Below, one piece after another: positions 16,565 through 24,701 of a stretch of DNA of 64,000 nucleotides; positions within the stretch are counted from its first letter, which is position 1, and the number at the start of each line of letters is the position of its first letter. The notes below the pieces were generated by a model. That model searched no databases and was not told where the DNA came from. It saw only the letters and a program-made list of their open reading frames with translations. Origin of the DNA: a bacterium (GTDB taxonomy: Bacteria > Cyanobacteriota > Vampirovibrionia > Gastranaerophilales > Gastranaerophilaceae). Both the position numbers and the translations under genes were made by a program. The stretch lies in NCBI GenBank assembly GCA_017559905.1, contig JAFYQF010000012.1:1-64000 (forward strand), written 5' to 3'.

Positions 16565-17526
16565 GATACCACCTCGCAATAAGTCTTGTAACCTGAATTT
16601 CTATCAAGAACGTGTCTTGCTTGTTTAATGTGGTACTTACCTGAAAAATGTCCGATTCCTTTGAGTTCGATATTACTTCCGGCTATTAAATAAGGATTAC
16701 CCATCAACTCGATTGAGCCTTCTATTTTTGTGTCAGCAGTATTTAGTGCTGCGTTTGCCTGAATAATCGCTTGTTTTTTACTAGAACATCTGACATTTAT
16801 TTTTAAAGTATCGCCCTTTGCGACATTCTCGTTTCTTGCAGTTGCTCTGACAGTTTTCTTTTTCTTGGCATCGTAATAAGAAACCTGAACGGCTTTATAC
16901 TTCTGACTTGTTTTCTCTCTTAAATTAATATGACTCAAGTCGGATTTATAAAATATTTGCAGGGGTTTTGCACCTTTGAGTTGTTGCACATCATAAAAGA
17001 CAAGATTATTTTCAGCGATTTTAAAAATGTATCCATATTGTTCGGCTAATTTAGTAAGGAACGTCAAATCCCTCTCTTGATGTTGGGTAATTCTATCAAC
17101 CCTCACATCTGCAATCTCGCCCACCAAAGTGTATCCGTGTCTGTCAGCAATCTCTTTAGCGATTTGTTTCAACGTCTTATTCTCATATCCAACAGAGTTT
17201 TTTTGACGAAGTGGTTTCTTAATTCCTGTAGCCAAGCCTTTAACCGTTACAACATCAGGTGGCGTATCATACTCCAATTCGTCTATTTCAAACTGACCAC
17301 AGTTCAAAAGTTTCTCTGCCTCATAGCCAATATACGCACGCAAGCAATCGCCCTTTGTTGGTATCCAAGCATCTTGCCATAGCTTTTCAGAATCCTCAAA
17401 GCTAATCTGCAACTCGTCAGATTCGCCATGTTCAACATCAGTATATTCAATGCTTGTAACATACGGGGAAACGTCTTGGGTAATATTTTTTTGTTCGTAG
17501 AATAGTTCAAAAATTGGTCGTAACAT
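16558..17526 (-). CDS. Tail hub/late-control protein D (P2 gpD-like)
   Basis: This 322-aa protein belongs to the phage GPD/VgrG-like hub family: ITQDVSPYVTSIEYTDVEHGESDEL, then WIPTKGDCLRAYIGY, then the TLKQIAKEIADRHGYTLVG and RDLTFLTKLAEQYGY segments. It caps the tail tube and holds the spike. The adjacent V (spike) and X (LysM-like) genes are in the P2-like X-D-V order. No sign of truncation. Confidence 0.92.
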   Translation of the reverse strand: MLRPIFELFYEQKNITQDVSPYVTSIEYTDVEHGESDELQISFEDSEKLWQDAWIPTKGDCLRAYIGYEAEKLLNCGQFEIDELEYDTPPDVVTVKGLATGIKKPLRQKNSVGYENKTLKQIAKEIADRHGYTLVGEIADVRVDRITQHQERDLTFLTKLAEQYGYIFKIAENNLVFYDVQQLKGAKPLQIFYKSDLSHINLREKTSQKYKAVQVSYYDAKKKKTVRATARNENVAKGDTLKINVRCSSKKQAIIQANAALNTADTKIEGSIELMGNPYLIAGSNIELKGIGHFSGKYHIKQARHVLDRNSGYKTYCEVVSC

Positions 17527-17742
17527 CTATTTTTTCCATGGGGGTAAATCAAACTTTATTGTTTCGGATTCGTCTAAAACAGGGATTCTTAATTTTATTC
17601 CTGCCTCTAAAATTGGCTCTTTCGGAACATCAGGATTTGCTTTAATAATTGTTTCGTACAAGTTTGGGGAATGATAAAAACGATTAGAAATTAAGTCCCA
17701 TCGGTCATTATCTTTTGTGATGTAGGTATAATATTCCGTCAT
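17527..17742 (-). CDS. Tail protein X (LysM-like)
   Basis: This 71-aa protein is P2 gpX-like: YYTYITKDNDRWDLISNRFYHSP, then PILEAGIKLRIPVLDES. The fold is a LysM-type module used in tail completion. It overlaps U by four bases and abuts D. Length matches P2 gpX. Confidence 0.92.
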   Translation of the reverse strand: MTEYYTYITKDNDRWDLISNRFYHSPNLYETIIKANPDVPKEPILEAGIKLRIPVLDESETIKFDLPPWKK

Positions 17743-18158
17743 TTTTTCTTAAATCCCTTCTGTTCTTCTTGCTCTTCAGGGATTTTTCCTGTGTATTCTC
17801 TTAGTCGGACATCCACCTGAATAGAAAGTAAATCACCTTCAGGACTAGCCTGTTCAACAACTTGTCCTATTTCTTCAATGACAAATACTCCGACATATTC
17901 GCCATTACCTTTGATGTACTTGAGTGGTGTTGCTTTATCAGCCACATCAACCAAGTTTTTTATTTCATCTTCCGGTACACAAAATGTGCGATGGAAGTTT
18001 AATTTTAAGTTCTCTTCAATCAATCCTTTGCCCAAGAATTGAAGAATCGGTTTGTTTTCGATTCGTTCGTGTTGTGCGTAATTGTACGACATTGTTTCGG
18101 TCAAGCCGTTGAAGTAAGTTATTAGTTCAAATTTTATATCTCCAAGCTGAGCGAACAT
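17739..18158 (-). CDS. Tail protein U (P2 gpU-like)
   Basis: This 139-aa protein resembles the P2 gpU tail-completion family: FAQLGDIKFELITYFNGL, then ERIENKPILQFLGKGL, then LNFHRTF and the GVFVIEEIGQ strand. It ends in a Lys/Glu-rich tail. It starts at the stop codon of the tape-measure gene (1-base overlap). Confidence 0.9.
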   Translation of the reverse strand: MFAQLGDIKFELITYFNGLTETMSYNYAQHERIENKPILQFLGKGLIEENLKLNFHRTFCVPEDEIKNLVDVADKATPLKYIKGNGEYVGVFVIEEIGQVVEQASPEGDLLSIQVDVRLREYTGKIPEEQEEQKGFKKK

Positions 18159-20596
18159 TAGTAAGCTAACCTTTCTTTTCGTTCTAATTCACGTTTTATA
18201 ATCGCAACCACTTCATCTTTGTGCTGTTTTAAGAGATTTGAGAAGTCATCTTTAGAAGCTCCACTCGGCATTGTGATTGTTGGCGAATAAGTAATTGTAA
18301 ATGTCGAATTGGCATTTTTAACTCCTCTCACGTTGCCTTTTAATCCTGATGAAACGAATCCCAATGACTTGTACATCGCAGCCATTAACGGAAATGGTTT
18401 TATTGTCGATGCAATAGTCTCAACAATTTTTACTTTGTTTAAATCTTTTAGTGGGCCTGTTTTAGCAGGGGAATGTGGTAAATGGTCTCGGATAATTTGT
18501 GCGTGTTTTCCTATTGCCTCTTTAGTCTTTCCAATCTTTGATAAAATTCCTCCGGCAAGCATATCGCCTATTTTTTTACCAAACTCAAAGACCTTTGTAA
18601 TTAGCTCAACAATTTTAACTATTATCCCTGCAATAGCCTTACCAAACTTAACTCCCATTTTCTCGGCTGCACCACCCGTATCCTCTACAGGCTTAATAAA
18701 TTTCTTGAACCAACCAATGACAACCTGAATAAGTTTAATCAATGGCGAAATCGCTTGACCGATTCTTTGGAATAAAGGCATTAAAGGAGCAAAACCCTCT
18801 TTTAACCCTTGCCATATCCCTTTAAAGAATCCTGAAATCGGTTTCCAATATTTGAATATAACAAAGGCTACGGCTGAAATTGCCAAAGCTATCCAACCCA
18901 GAGGGTTTGTGAGCAACGTAACAGTAAAAGCACGAAAAGCGATAATCGCAGTTCGTATCATATTTGGAATAGCAAGAAAACCCTTTTTGAACGCATTTAA
19001 ACCATTCATAAAATTAGCAGGAAAACTCTTTATCGAAGTAATTGCCCATTCTTTTAATGCAATTGATGATTTTAAAATATTACTTGGTAGTTGTGCAAAA
19101 GAGGTTTTTAAATTGTTGTTGATTCTTCTAATATCAGCAACAACCCCACTTTTTAATCCGAAGTTTGACATATCCAAGCCAAGTGGGTTTCCCAATTGTG
19201 CAATTTTTCTACCATAAGTTAAATTGTGAGCAGTAGAATGCAAACCAATAAATTCAAGAAGTTTAACTGATGCACTAGCCAAAACAGGAGCAAGTCCTGA
19301 TGCGTATCTTAAAAACATTCCATACCCTGAAACCAATTTGCTTATTAACATACAAGCCGTTCCAAGAGTAGTCAAAATAACACCCAAACCAATCGTTCCG
19401 ATAATTGCACCGAATATTCCTTTTTGTAAAATAGGGTGTTTGTTTATCGTTGTAAGCATTTTATTCAAAGCCTCTAAAGGTGCGTGTAAATGTGGAAATA
19501 CCAACTCCTTCATATTGATTTTCAAGAGTTTAAACTGTTCATTTGTGGTTTCCATCATGTGAGTAAAGTCAGAATCAACAACACCACTTGCACCTAAAGC
19601 CGATGCTTTAATCCTTTTATACTCATCTAAATTTTGCAACATTGGTTTCAAGAAGTTCAAAACTTGTTTGTCTTGGAATACTTCAGAAATTCTGAACATA
19701 TCCCCACCTGATGCCTCTTTCATAATTTCGACAACTTCAAGTATTGGATCTAAACCCTGTTCAGCAGAATCAATCAAGACTTGTTTTAGATTAACTCCAA
19801 ATACTTCCTCAAAATTCTTAACTGCCAATGGCGATGTGACTTTTTGAATAAAGTTTTCCAAATTATTCGCCGCCTCGGAAGCTTCCCCTGCACCTTTCAT
19901 TGCAACTTGAAGTGCTGCACCTAAAGATGCTACGGCAGGAGTACCTCTCATTCCTAACATACTTGCACCGGCAGTTAATGATGGGAATGCTGAAGCCATA
20001 TCCTTAAGTTCAAATCTTCCCTCTTTTCCTGACATCGCAAGAATATCCATTGATTTTGCTAAATCATCAATCGGCACTTTTAAGTTATCAGAAACAGAAA
20101 ACGCTGTTCTTGAAATATCTACAATCGCAGCTTGCTCTGCCGTTGCAGTTCTTCCGATAACATTCATATAGTCTAATGCTTTTTCAGGATCAACACCCGA
20201 AGCAACTAAAACATTCAAACCCTCAGCGATTTCACTCCTGAATTGGTTAGTATAACGAGAAATTGAGCCGAGTCGTTTATCCATTGATTCCAATTGTTTG
20301 GCTGACAATTGTCCCACGTTTCCAAGTTCTCTTAATTGATGTTCTAAAGCCAAAGCCTCAGGTATTGCCTGTGTTATTCCTAATTTATATGCTAAAGCAC
20401 CACCTCCGACAGTTAACCCTGCACCAAGTTTTGTCATATTTTGACCCAACTGGTCGAGGGTTTCAGAGGTGGTTTTTATTTTGTTCTGCAATTTATCAAA
20501 CTCTGCATTTGATTTTGTAACAGCATCACGAATAACCTTTGACATTTTATCAAAGGCAACGAGGGTTAATGATACTTTCATCATACTGTCGAGCAT
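18158..20596 (-). CDS. Tail tape-measure protein
   Basis: This 812-aa protein is a TP901-type tape measure. The N-terminal ~110 residues are coiled coil, residues ~110-320 carry the conserved tape-measure core (FRSEIAEGLNVLVASGVDPEKAL, ELKDMASAFPSLTAGASMLG). Hydrophobic segments lie at ~385-415 and ~560-580, and the C-terminus contains an amphipathic repeat and HLPHSPAKTGPLKDL. Its length is close to that of P2 gpT (about 815 aa), so a tail of P2-like length is inferred. It follows E/E', as in P2. Confidence 0.92.
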   Translation of the reverse strand: MLDSMMKVSLTLVAFDKMSKVIRDAVTKSNAEFDKLQNKIKTTSETLDQLGQNMTKLGAGLTVGGGALAYKLGITQAIPEALALEHQLRELGNVGQLSAKQLESMDKRLGSISRYTNQFRSEIAEGLNVLVASGVDPEKALDYMNVIGRTATAEQAAIVDISRTAFSVSDNLKVPIDDLAKSMDILAMSGKEGRFELKDMASAFPSLTAGASMLGMRGTPAVASLGAALQVAMKGAGEASEAANNLENFIQKVTSPLAVKNFEEVFGVNLKQVLIDSAEQGLDPILEVVEIMKEASGGDMFRISEVFQDKQVLNFLKPMLQNLDEYKRIKASALGASGVVDSDFTHMMETTNEQFKLLKINMKELVFPHLHAPLEALNKMLTTINKHPILQKGIFGAIIGTIGLGVILTTLGTACMLISKLVSGYGMFLRYASGLAPVLASASVKLLEFIGLHSTAHNLTYGRKIAQLGNPLGLDMSNFGLKSGVVADIRRINNNLKTSFAQLPSNILKSSIALKEWAITSIKSFPANFMNGLNAFKKGFLAIPNMIRTAIIAFRAFTVTLLTNPLGWIALAISAVAFVIFKYWKPISGFFKGIWQGLKEGFAPLMPLFQRIGQAISPLIKLIQVVIGWFKKFIKPVEDTGGAAEKMGVKFGKAIAGIIVKIVELITKVFEFGKKIGDMLAGGILSKIGKTKEAIGKHAQIIRDHLPHSPAKTGPLKDLNKVKIVETIASTIKPFPLMAAMYKSLGFVSSGLKGNVRGVKNANSTFTITYSPTITMPSGASKDDFSNLLKQHKDEVVAIIKRELERKERLAY

Positions 20597-20871
20597 TGTT
20601 CTTCTATATCCTCATTAATTTTCATCGTGTATTTAATAGCTTGTTTACACCAATATGCGAGAGTCGGAATTGGCATTCTGCCTATTTCTGAATATTGCCA
20701 TCCTGTGATTTTACATAAGTGGATGATTGATTGGGAGTCTGGCAAGGCACAGTCGGTTGTGTTTCTTGTTCCTTTTCCACGTTTATTGTTGTCGGAGTTT
20801 TCTTCTCGAACTTCCCCGATATTTCCCCCTGCAACGCAATCACGTCTTCTAAATCCATTTGAAGAATGTCC
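20581..20871 (-). CDS. gpE'-type extension in the -1 frame of gpE
   Basis: The frame -1 to gpE is open from 20871 to a stop at 20581-20583. Its last part reads WQYSEIGRMPIPTLAYWCKQ, close to the P2 GpE pattern (hWP-x-SEL...el..W...A). No ATG with a ribosome-binding site opens this frame. P2 and many tailed phages make this chaperone pair by -1 frameshifting, and the same is inferred here. I did not find a canonical X-XXY-YYZ slippery heptamer, so the shift site is unknown. The coordinates give the open frame, not a defined start. Confidence 0.65.
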   Translation of the reverse strand, partial: GHSSNGFRRRDCVAGGNIGEVREENSDNNKRGKGTRNTTDCALPDSQSIIHLCKITGWQYSEIGRMPIPTLAYWCKQAIKYTMKINEDIEEQCSTV

Positions 20872-21035
20872 TCATAAACTAACTTGTTGCCATCTATTTC
20901 TGCCAATTCAGCGATTAAAGCATAAGGAATTTCTTCAGGTGTTTTAGCCTTTGTCTGTGCCTGCAACAAGTCAAAGCCAACTCCTTTGTGGATTGTTGCA
21001 ACTTTTCCTGATGGTAATGTAATGGTTTTTGTCAT
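20682..21035 (-). CDS. Tail assembly chaperone gpE-like
   Basis: This 117-aa protein opens MTKTITLPSGKVATIHKGVG, with ALIAELAEIDGNKLVYEDILQMDLEDVIALQGE in the middle. That is the P2 gpE / Mu gp41 tail-assembly-chaperone pattern. The Gln/Thr/Pro-rich C-terminus is typical of the linker over which a frameshift occurs. It precedes the tape measure and overlaps the -1 frame described separately. GAAGGAGTAAATTT precedes the ATG. Confidence 0.85.
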   Translation of the reverse strand: MTKTITLPSGKVATIHKGVGFDLLQAQTKAKTPEEIPYALIAELAEIDGNKLVYEDILQMDLEDVIALQGEISGKFEKKTPTTINVEKEQETQPTVPCQTPNQSSTYVKSQDGNIQK

Positions 21036-21203
21036 AAATTTACTCCTTCAAATTTTTCTATTTTTTAAATATCTAATTTTTTATTATTCAAGTTATATTT
21101 TTACCCCGTTCAAAAAGTGTTCAAAAACCTCTGTATTGAATTTTAGGGGTGGGGTTGGTATAAATTATCATTTCAACCTTTTTTAAAAGCCTTAAAATCG
21201 ATT
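21036..21203. promoter_or_regulatory. Intergenic control region with two GTTCAAAAA repeats one helical turn apart
   Basis: This gap separates terminase from the tail operon. Two GTTCAAAAA motifs start at 21108 and 21119, 11 bp apart, next to ACCCC at 21103-21107. The same composite (ACCCC then two TTCAAA motifs 11 bp apart) occurs at 32581-32605 upstream of the adenine methyltransferase. A late-gene activator or repressor site is inferred; the leftward tail genes would start from here. Confidence 0.5.
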
Positions 21204-22571
21204 TTAAAAATTTTGTGTCATCTTCAAAGTTTCATATTTTTTTCGTGTAGAAATTTCGACTGGACTATATGGAACTGAACAAGAAATTAAAGCCAAAGCC
21301 AATGCCCAAAATCTATCTGCGTGTCCGTTTACTTCCGATGTGTCAGCATCAAACCTAATATTTCCTGCTTTTGTTGCAACCCGTCTTATTGAGTGCAAGT
21401 CCTCTCTAATCTCGTGGTCTTGAGGAATAAACACCGACTTATCTTCAAAATTTGTCCTCAGATTATATGCCATTTCCTCTTTGGATTTGTTTGTGAACAT
21501 AACGGGTTCGACTCGGTATTTACCAAAATCTCTCTGAGCTGTTTCTGCTAATTGCATACCCAACCCTGTCGAGTCTATACAACATCTGCGTAATTTAGAG
21601 TGTTTAAGAATGGCTGAAATTATTTCGTATTGAATATGGAACGGAGTCTTTTCTAATACTTTGACTTTTCTTGTATATTTGATGTTTTCTAATCGTTCCA
21701 AGCACCAAATTACAGTTAAGTCCTTTCTTCGACCGATATCGATTCCAACATATAAATCGCCTTTGATGGTTTCCAATTCTCTTAAAACATCTGCCATCTC
21801 ACAAGTTGCGATTAAGTCGTACGGAAGAAAAGCACAGGCTTCGTCTATCGCCACGCAGCAGAACTCTTGCAACCAAGTAAATTCGTCAAAACAATCCTGC
21901 CGTTGTTCTTCAATCCATTCTTCACGTTCTTTTGCAGTTGTTTTTCTGCCGTAGATTTTATCAACTAATCCCTCTTCAACTGCCAAATGAATAGGAACTT
22001 TGTGATGACTCCACTTCAATTTACCTTTTAAAACTTGGTCGATAAATTTGTAATACATACAATTCTGACCATTATGTGTCGATAAAATTCTGAGTGGATA
22101 ACCCCACGTTATGCAGGGGCGTGCTGCTTTCCAAAGTTCAACAGGGTTATTGTGAAAAGCAAATTCATCAAGAACAACTTTCCCACCTTTTGAACGGAAG
22201 CCTTTAGGGTTTGAAGATAATGCGTGGATCTTTGTGCCGTTTGCAAATTCTATTACAAATGCCTTTATATCTTTGTCCTTATCAAGAACAACTTCGCCTA
22301 AATGTTTGGCAGCGACATTGAATAATTTAACCCATTTTTCGCAATAATCTATATACTCCCTAGCAGCAGACTCATCAGCAGATGAAAACCAAACCGCCGG
22401 AACTGTGCGCTTGACACAATCTCTTACATCTTCATAACTTTGTACATACGTTGCTCCTATTCTTCGGGACTTTTCCCAAATTTTTACTTTTGATTTATCG
22501 TTCAACCACCTTACTTGGTAAGGCAAAAAGAACGAAGTTTTATTCTTCTTCGTTGTTTTCGTTTCTATCAT
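21204..22571 (-). CDS. Terminase large subunit (Mu gp28-like)
   Basis: This 455-aa protein is the DNA-packaging motor. The N-terminal ATPase has a non-classical Walker A (WEKSRRIGATYVQSY) and a Walker B ending VVLDEFAF. The C-terminal RNase H-like nuclease has D residues in LYVGIDIGRRKDLTVIW, in CCIDSTGLGMQ and in HADRFWALAL. This layout matches Mu gp28 rather than P2. The start overlaps the small-subunit gene by 32 bp. It is transcribed leftward with tail genes, away from the portal and head genes, which is unlike Mu. Confidence 0.92.
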   Translation of the reverse strand: MIETKTTKKNKTSFFLPYQVRWLNDKSKVKIWEKSRRIGATYVQSYEDVRDCVKRTVPAVWFSSADESAAREYIDYCEKWVKLFNVAAKHLGEVVLDKDKDIKAFVIEFANGTKIHALSSNPKGFRSKGGKVVLDEFAFHNNPVELWKAARPCITWGYPLRILSTHNGQNCMYYKFIDQVLKGKLKWSHHKVPIHLAVEEGLVDKIYGRKTTAKEREEWIEEQRQDCFDEFTWLQEFCCVAIDEACAFLPYDLIATCEMADVLRELETIKGDLYVGIDIGRRKDLTVIWCLERLENIKYTRKVKVLEKTPFHIQYEIISAILKHSKLRRCCIDSTGLGMQLAETAQRDFGKYRVEPVMFTNKSKEEMAYNLRTNFEDKSVFIPQDHEIREDLHSIRRVATKAGNIRFDADTSEVNGHADRFWALALALISCSVPYSPVEISTRKKYETLKMTQNF

Positions 22572-22989
22572 TCGGTACTATACCTAAAATGTTTTCTTCA
22601 ATTTCTGCTACAATATCGTCAGTTAAGCCTCTTTTTTTATCCTTTGGCTCTTCATGTTTAGCAACAACATCTTCGTAATCTTTGACTTTTACGAACATTG
22701 GAATCAATTTGCAAAAAGCATACATTCTGCCTGATTCTATTTTTTCGCCACTTTCCATATCGGCAGAAATATCATTCATTAATTTACGAGCAAATTCATA
22801 TAATTCCTCATGAAAAGTTTGTTTTGATTTAAGAAAATTCCTTTTCGCAGTTTCCCAACCATACTTTTCTTTCCATTGCAAGACAGTTTTTCTATTGAGG
22901 TTCAACCTATTAGCAATTCCCTCAATAGGCATAAATTCATGAATATATAGCCTCTCAGCTTCAGCTACCAAATGCTCTTTGCTATTCAA
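22540..22989 (-). CDS. Terminase small subunit (Mu gp27/DUF1804-like)
   Basis: This 149-aa protein has an N-terminal helix-turn-helix (EHLVAEAERLYIHEFMPIEGIANRLNLNRKTVLQWKEKYGW) and a helical oligomerisation region. It matches the DUF1804 family that includes Mu gp27. It should bind phage DNA to start packaging. The TTG start at 22989 has GGAGTCGGAAC upstream and overlaps the preceding stop. An acidic tail (NDRNENNEEE) ends the protein. Confidence 0.88.
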   Translation of the reverse strand: MNSKEHLVAEAERLYIHEFMPIEGIANRLNLNRKTVLQWKEKYGWETAKRNFLKSKQTFHEELYEFARKLMNDISADMESGEKIESGRMYAFCKLIPMFVKVKDYEDVVAKHEEPKDKKRGLTDDIVAEIEENILGIVPNDRNENNEEE

Positions 22990-23224
22990 GTTCCGACTCC
23001 AAATTCTTTATTTTTACTGACAATGTTTTCATTTCAGTTTGAACTTCATTAAGCCTATTAACTGAAACAAGAATTTTATCCATATCAAGTTTTAAAATTT
23101 CCTCGTATGGACTTAAGTAACTTCTAATAAGGACTATTAATCCTGATGCCTCTGTATCTAGAGAACGGAAGTTTTTCTTGGACTCTGCAAGCAATCCTTT
23201 TAATTGCAATCTTTCAGGATTCAT
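22982..23224 (-). CDS. Small coiled-coil phage protein (Mu gp26-like position)
   Basis: This 80-aa protein is almost wholly helical with heptad-like repeats (LVSVNRLNEVQTEMKTLSVKIKNLESEL). It sits between a membrane protein and terminase, where Mu carries gp25/gp26, and shares their size. AAGGAGGTTC precedes the ATG. Assignment to a specific Mu gene is by position and size only. Confidence 0.7.
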   Translation of the reverse strand: MNPERLQLKGLLAESKKNFRSLDTEASGLIVLIRSYLSPYEEILKLDMDKILVSVNRLNEVQTEMKTLSVKIKNLESELE

Positions 23225-23470
23225 CTAAAGAACCTCCTTCTTTAGAATTGGGCAATATAGATTATTGTCGATTTTGCTTTCCATTCTTGAAAGTATCGCT
23301 GTGTGATATTGGTTTGTTTCCAATAACTCCTTTAAGATAGCGAAGTTGTTTTCAATAATCTTTGTAAAAGTCTTAATGTGTGATTGGTGGTATAAATACC
23401 AAATTGCAAAGATTAACGCAGGAAATCCTACACTTTCAACAAATGGGGTTAATTGATTAAATATTTCCAT
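23225..23470 (-). CDS. Single-span phage membrane protein, candidate holin
   Basis: This 81-aa protein has one hydrophobic span near the N-terminus (ESVGFPALIFAIWYLYHQS, residues ~12-30) and a helical cytoplasmic region. This resembles BhlA/UviB-type holin-like proteins and DUF2730-type Mu proteins. With the amidase lacking a signal peptide, this is the clearest holin candidate in the phage, although it is encoded 14 kb away. AAGGAG precedes the ATG. Confidence 0.7.
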   Translation of the reverse strand: MEIFNQLTPFVESVGFPALIFAIWYLYHQSHIKTFTKIIENNFAILKELLETNQYHTAILSRMESKIDNNLYCPILKKEVL

Positions 23471-23714
23471 AAAACTCCTTTAATTAGTTTTGAGAAAAGA
23501 GAAAAGGACAGATGTGTCCTTTGTTTTGTATTCATTTATATATCTGACTATAACCCTTGTGGGAGAGTGGTTTCAAACGAAAAATGCAAAGACTTATTCA
23601 TTGCACAATGCAAAGCATAAATCTATGCAAAAGACTTTTGAAATCGTTGTGGCACAAGGGTTAAAGTGTGAATATACAAATTTCCCTGTTTAAATTATGG
23701 AGATATATAAAAGA
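23471..23714. promoter_or_regulatory. Divergent late control region
   Basis: Leftward terminase/tail genes and rightward head genes diverge here. An 11-bp inverted repeat (TAACCCTTGTG near 23550, CACAAGGGTTA near 23653) has arms ~90 bp apart. Between the arms ATGCAAAG-type words occur three times (about 23584, 23610 and 23627). A short hairpin GGACA...TGTCC is at ~23507-23520. Promoters for both late blocks are expected; no exact -35/-10 pair is assigned. Confidence 0.5.
23490..23693 (+). CDS. Possible 67-aa protein in the divergent control region (doubtful)
   Basis: A frame of 67 codons (MRKEKRTDVSFVLYSFIYL...) runs through the divergent region and stops just before the protease gene. It has a hydrophobic start (VLYSFIYLTITLVGEW) that could be a membrane span. 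It has no ribosome-binding site, and it overlaps the inverted repeat and ATGCAAAG words described for this region. It may be spurious. Confidence 0.2.
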   Translation: MRKEKRTDVSFVLYSFIYLTITLVGEWFQTKNAKTYSLHNAKHKSMQKTFEIVVAQGLKCEYTNFPV

Positions 23715-24692
23715 ATGAAATTTTTTGAAGTATTCAAAGCCGGAACATACCCACAGGGTAAGTTCACAAAAAAAGAAATCGCTGACATTGCGAAAAACTA
23801 TGACCCACAATTCTGCGAAGCTCCAATTACTATCGACCACAAACAAAGTGGCCCTGCGTATGGTTGGGTAGATAAAGTTGTAGCAGAAAACGATAAGCTA
23901 AAAGTTAGCTTTAAAGACATTCCTGAAGAATTTGAAAAAGAAGTTAAATCAGGAAAGTATAAAAAAGTTTCAGTTGAATTGTACCGAAATTTAGAAGGCA
24001 AAGGTGCATACCTTAAAGCCGTATCTTTTTTAGGTGCAGCAACACCTCAAGTGAAAGGTCTTGAACCTATCAAGTTTATGGAATCAGAGTCTGACACTTA
24101 TGAATTCGTGTCAGAAGATGAAGAAGAAAAATTTTCAGAAGAAGATGTTGAAGACCTAAAAAAACAAATTGAGGATTTAGAATCTCAAGTTGCTAATTAT
24201 AAAGAAAACAACAAAAAACTTGAAACAATTAAATCCTTAAAAGAGAAAATCGCAAACTTAACCGATGAAGTCGCAACTTTCAAAGAAAAAGCTGAAGGTA
24301 AAGAAGAAATCGAAAAAGAATTAGAAGCGATTAAACTCTCTATTAAACGCAAAGAATACGATGACTTTATTGAAAAACAAATCGATAAAGGCATTTTAAT
24401 CCCTGCAAACAAAGACATCGTGCTTTCAGTTTTACAGGAATTAGACAATATTAAAAAGTTTGGCGAAGATTCAGCAGTCGTTTCTGACTTCAAATCTTTT
24501 ATTGAATCTTTGCCAAAACAAGTTACATTCGACGAGGTTGCAACTAAAGACAAACAGTCGGATGCAAAAAATGATGTTGAAAAATTTGCAAATGCTGATG
24601 AAGAATCGCTTGAGATTTTCAGAGAGGCAAAAGCACTTGCAGAAAAAGAAAACATCTCATTTAAAGATGCACTACTAAAATTAAACATTTAA
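23715..24692 (+). CDS. Head maturation protease with C-terminal scaffold (Mu gpI/Z-like)
   Basis: This 325-aa protein resembles Mu gpI. The N-terminal protease region has MKFFEVFKAGTYPQGKFTKKE, PITIDHKQSGPAYGWVDKV (candidate catalytic His) and YKKVSVELY (candidate Ser), then FLGAATPQVKGL. Residues ~145-225 are a strong coiled coil, and the C-terminal third resembles the scaffold released in Mu as gpZ. The ATG at 23715 is preferred by family alignment (MKFF) and by GGAGATAT 11 bases upstream; an ATG at 23697 is an alternative. The major head gene follows. Confidence 0.88.
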   Translation: MKFFEVFKAGTYPQGKFTKKEIADIAKNYDPQFCEAPITIDHKQSGPAYGWVDKVVAENDKLKVSFKDIPEEFEKEVKSGKYKKVSVELYRNLEGKGAYLKAVSFLGAATPQVKGLEPIKFMESESDTYEFVSEDEEEKFSEEDVEDLKKQIEDLESQVANYKENNKKLETIKSLKEKIANLTDEVATFKEKAEGKEEIEKELEAIKLSIKRKEYDDFIEKQIDKGILIPANKDIVLSVLQELDNIKKFGEDSAVVSDFKSFIESLPKQVTFDEVATKDKQSDAKNDVEKFANADEESLEIFREAKALAEKENISFKDALLKLNI

Positions 24693-24701
24693 GGAGTTTA
24701 A

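Noticed and set aside
18309-19562. Several long plus-strand frames inside the tape-measure region
   Set aside because: They are antisense shadows of the 812-aa tape-measure gene, without ribosome-binding sites or recognisable domains.
23580-23640. CRISPR-like short repeats (ATGCAAAG words)
   Set aside because: The words are 8 bp, unevenly spaced and only three in number, with no cas gene nearby. They fit regulatory words better.
24197-24688. 163-codon minus-strand frame inside the protease/scaffold gene
   Set aside because: Its Ser/Phe/Leu-rich composition is what a Glu/Lys-rich coiled coil gives on the opposite strand. It has no start signal.
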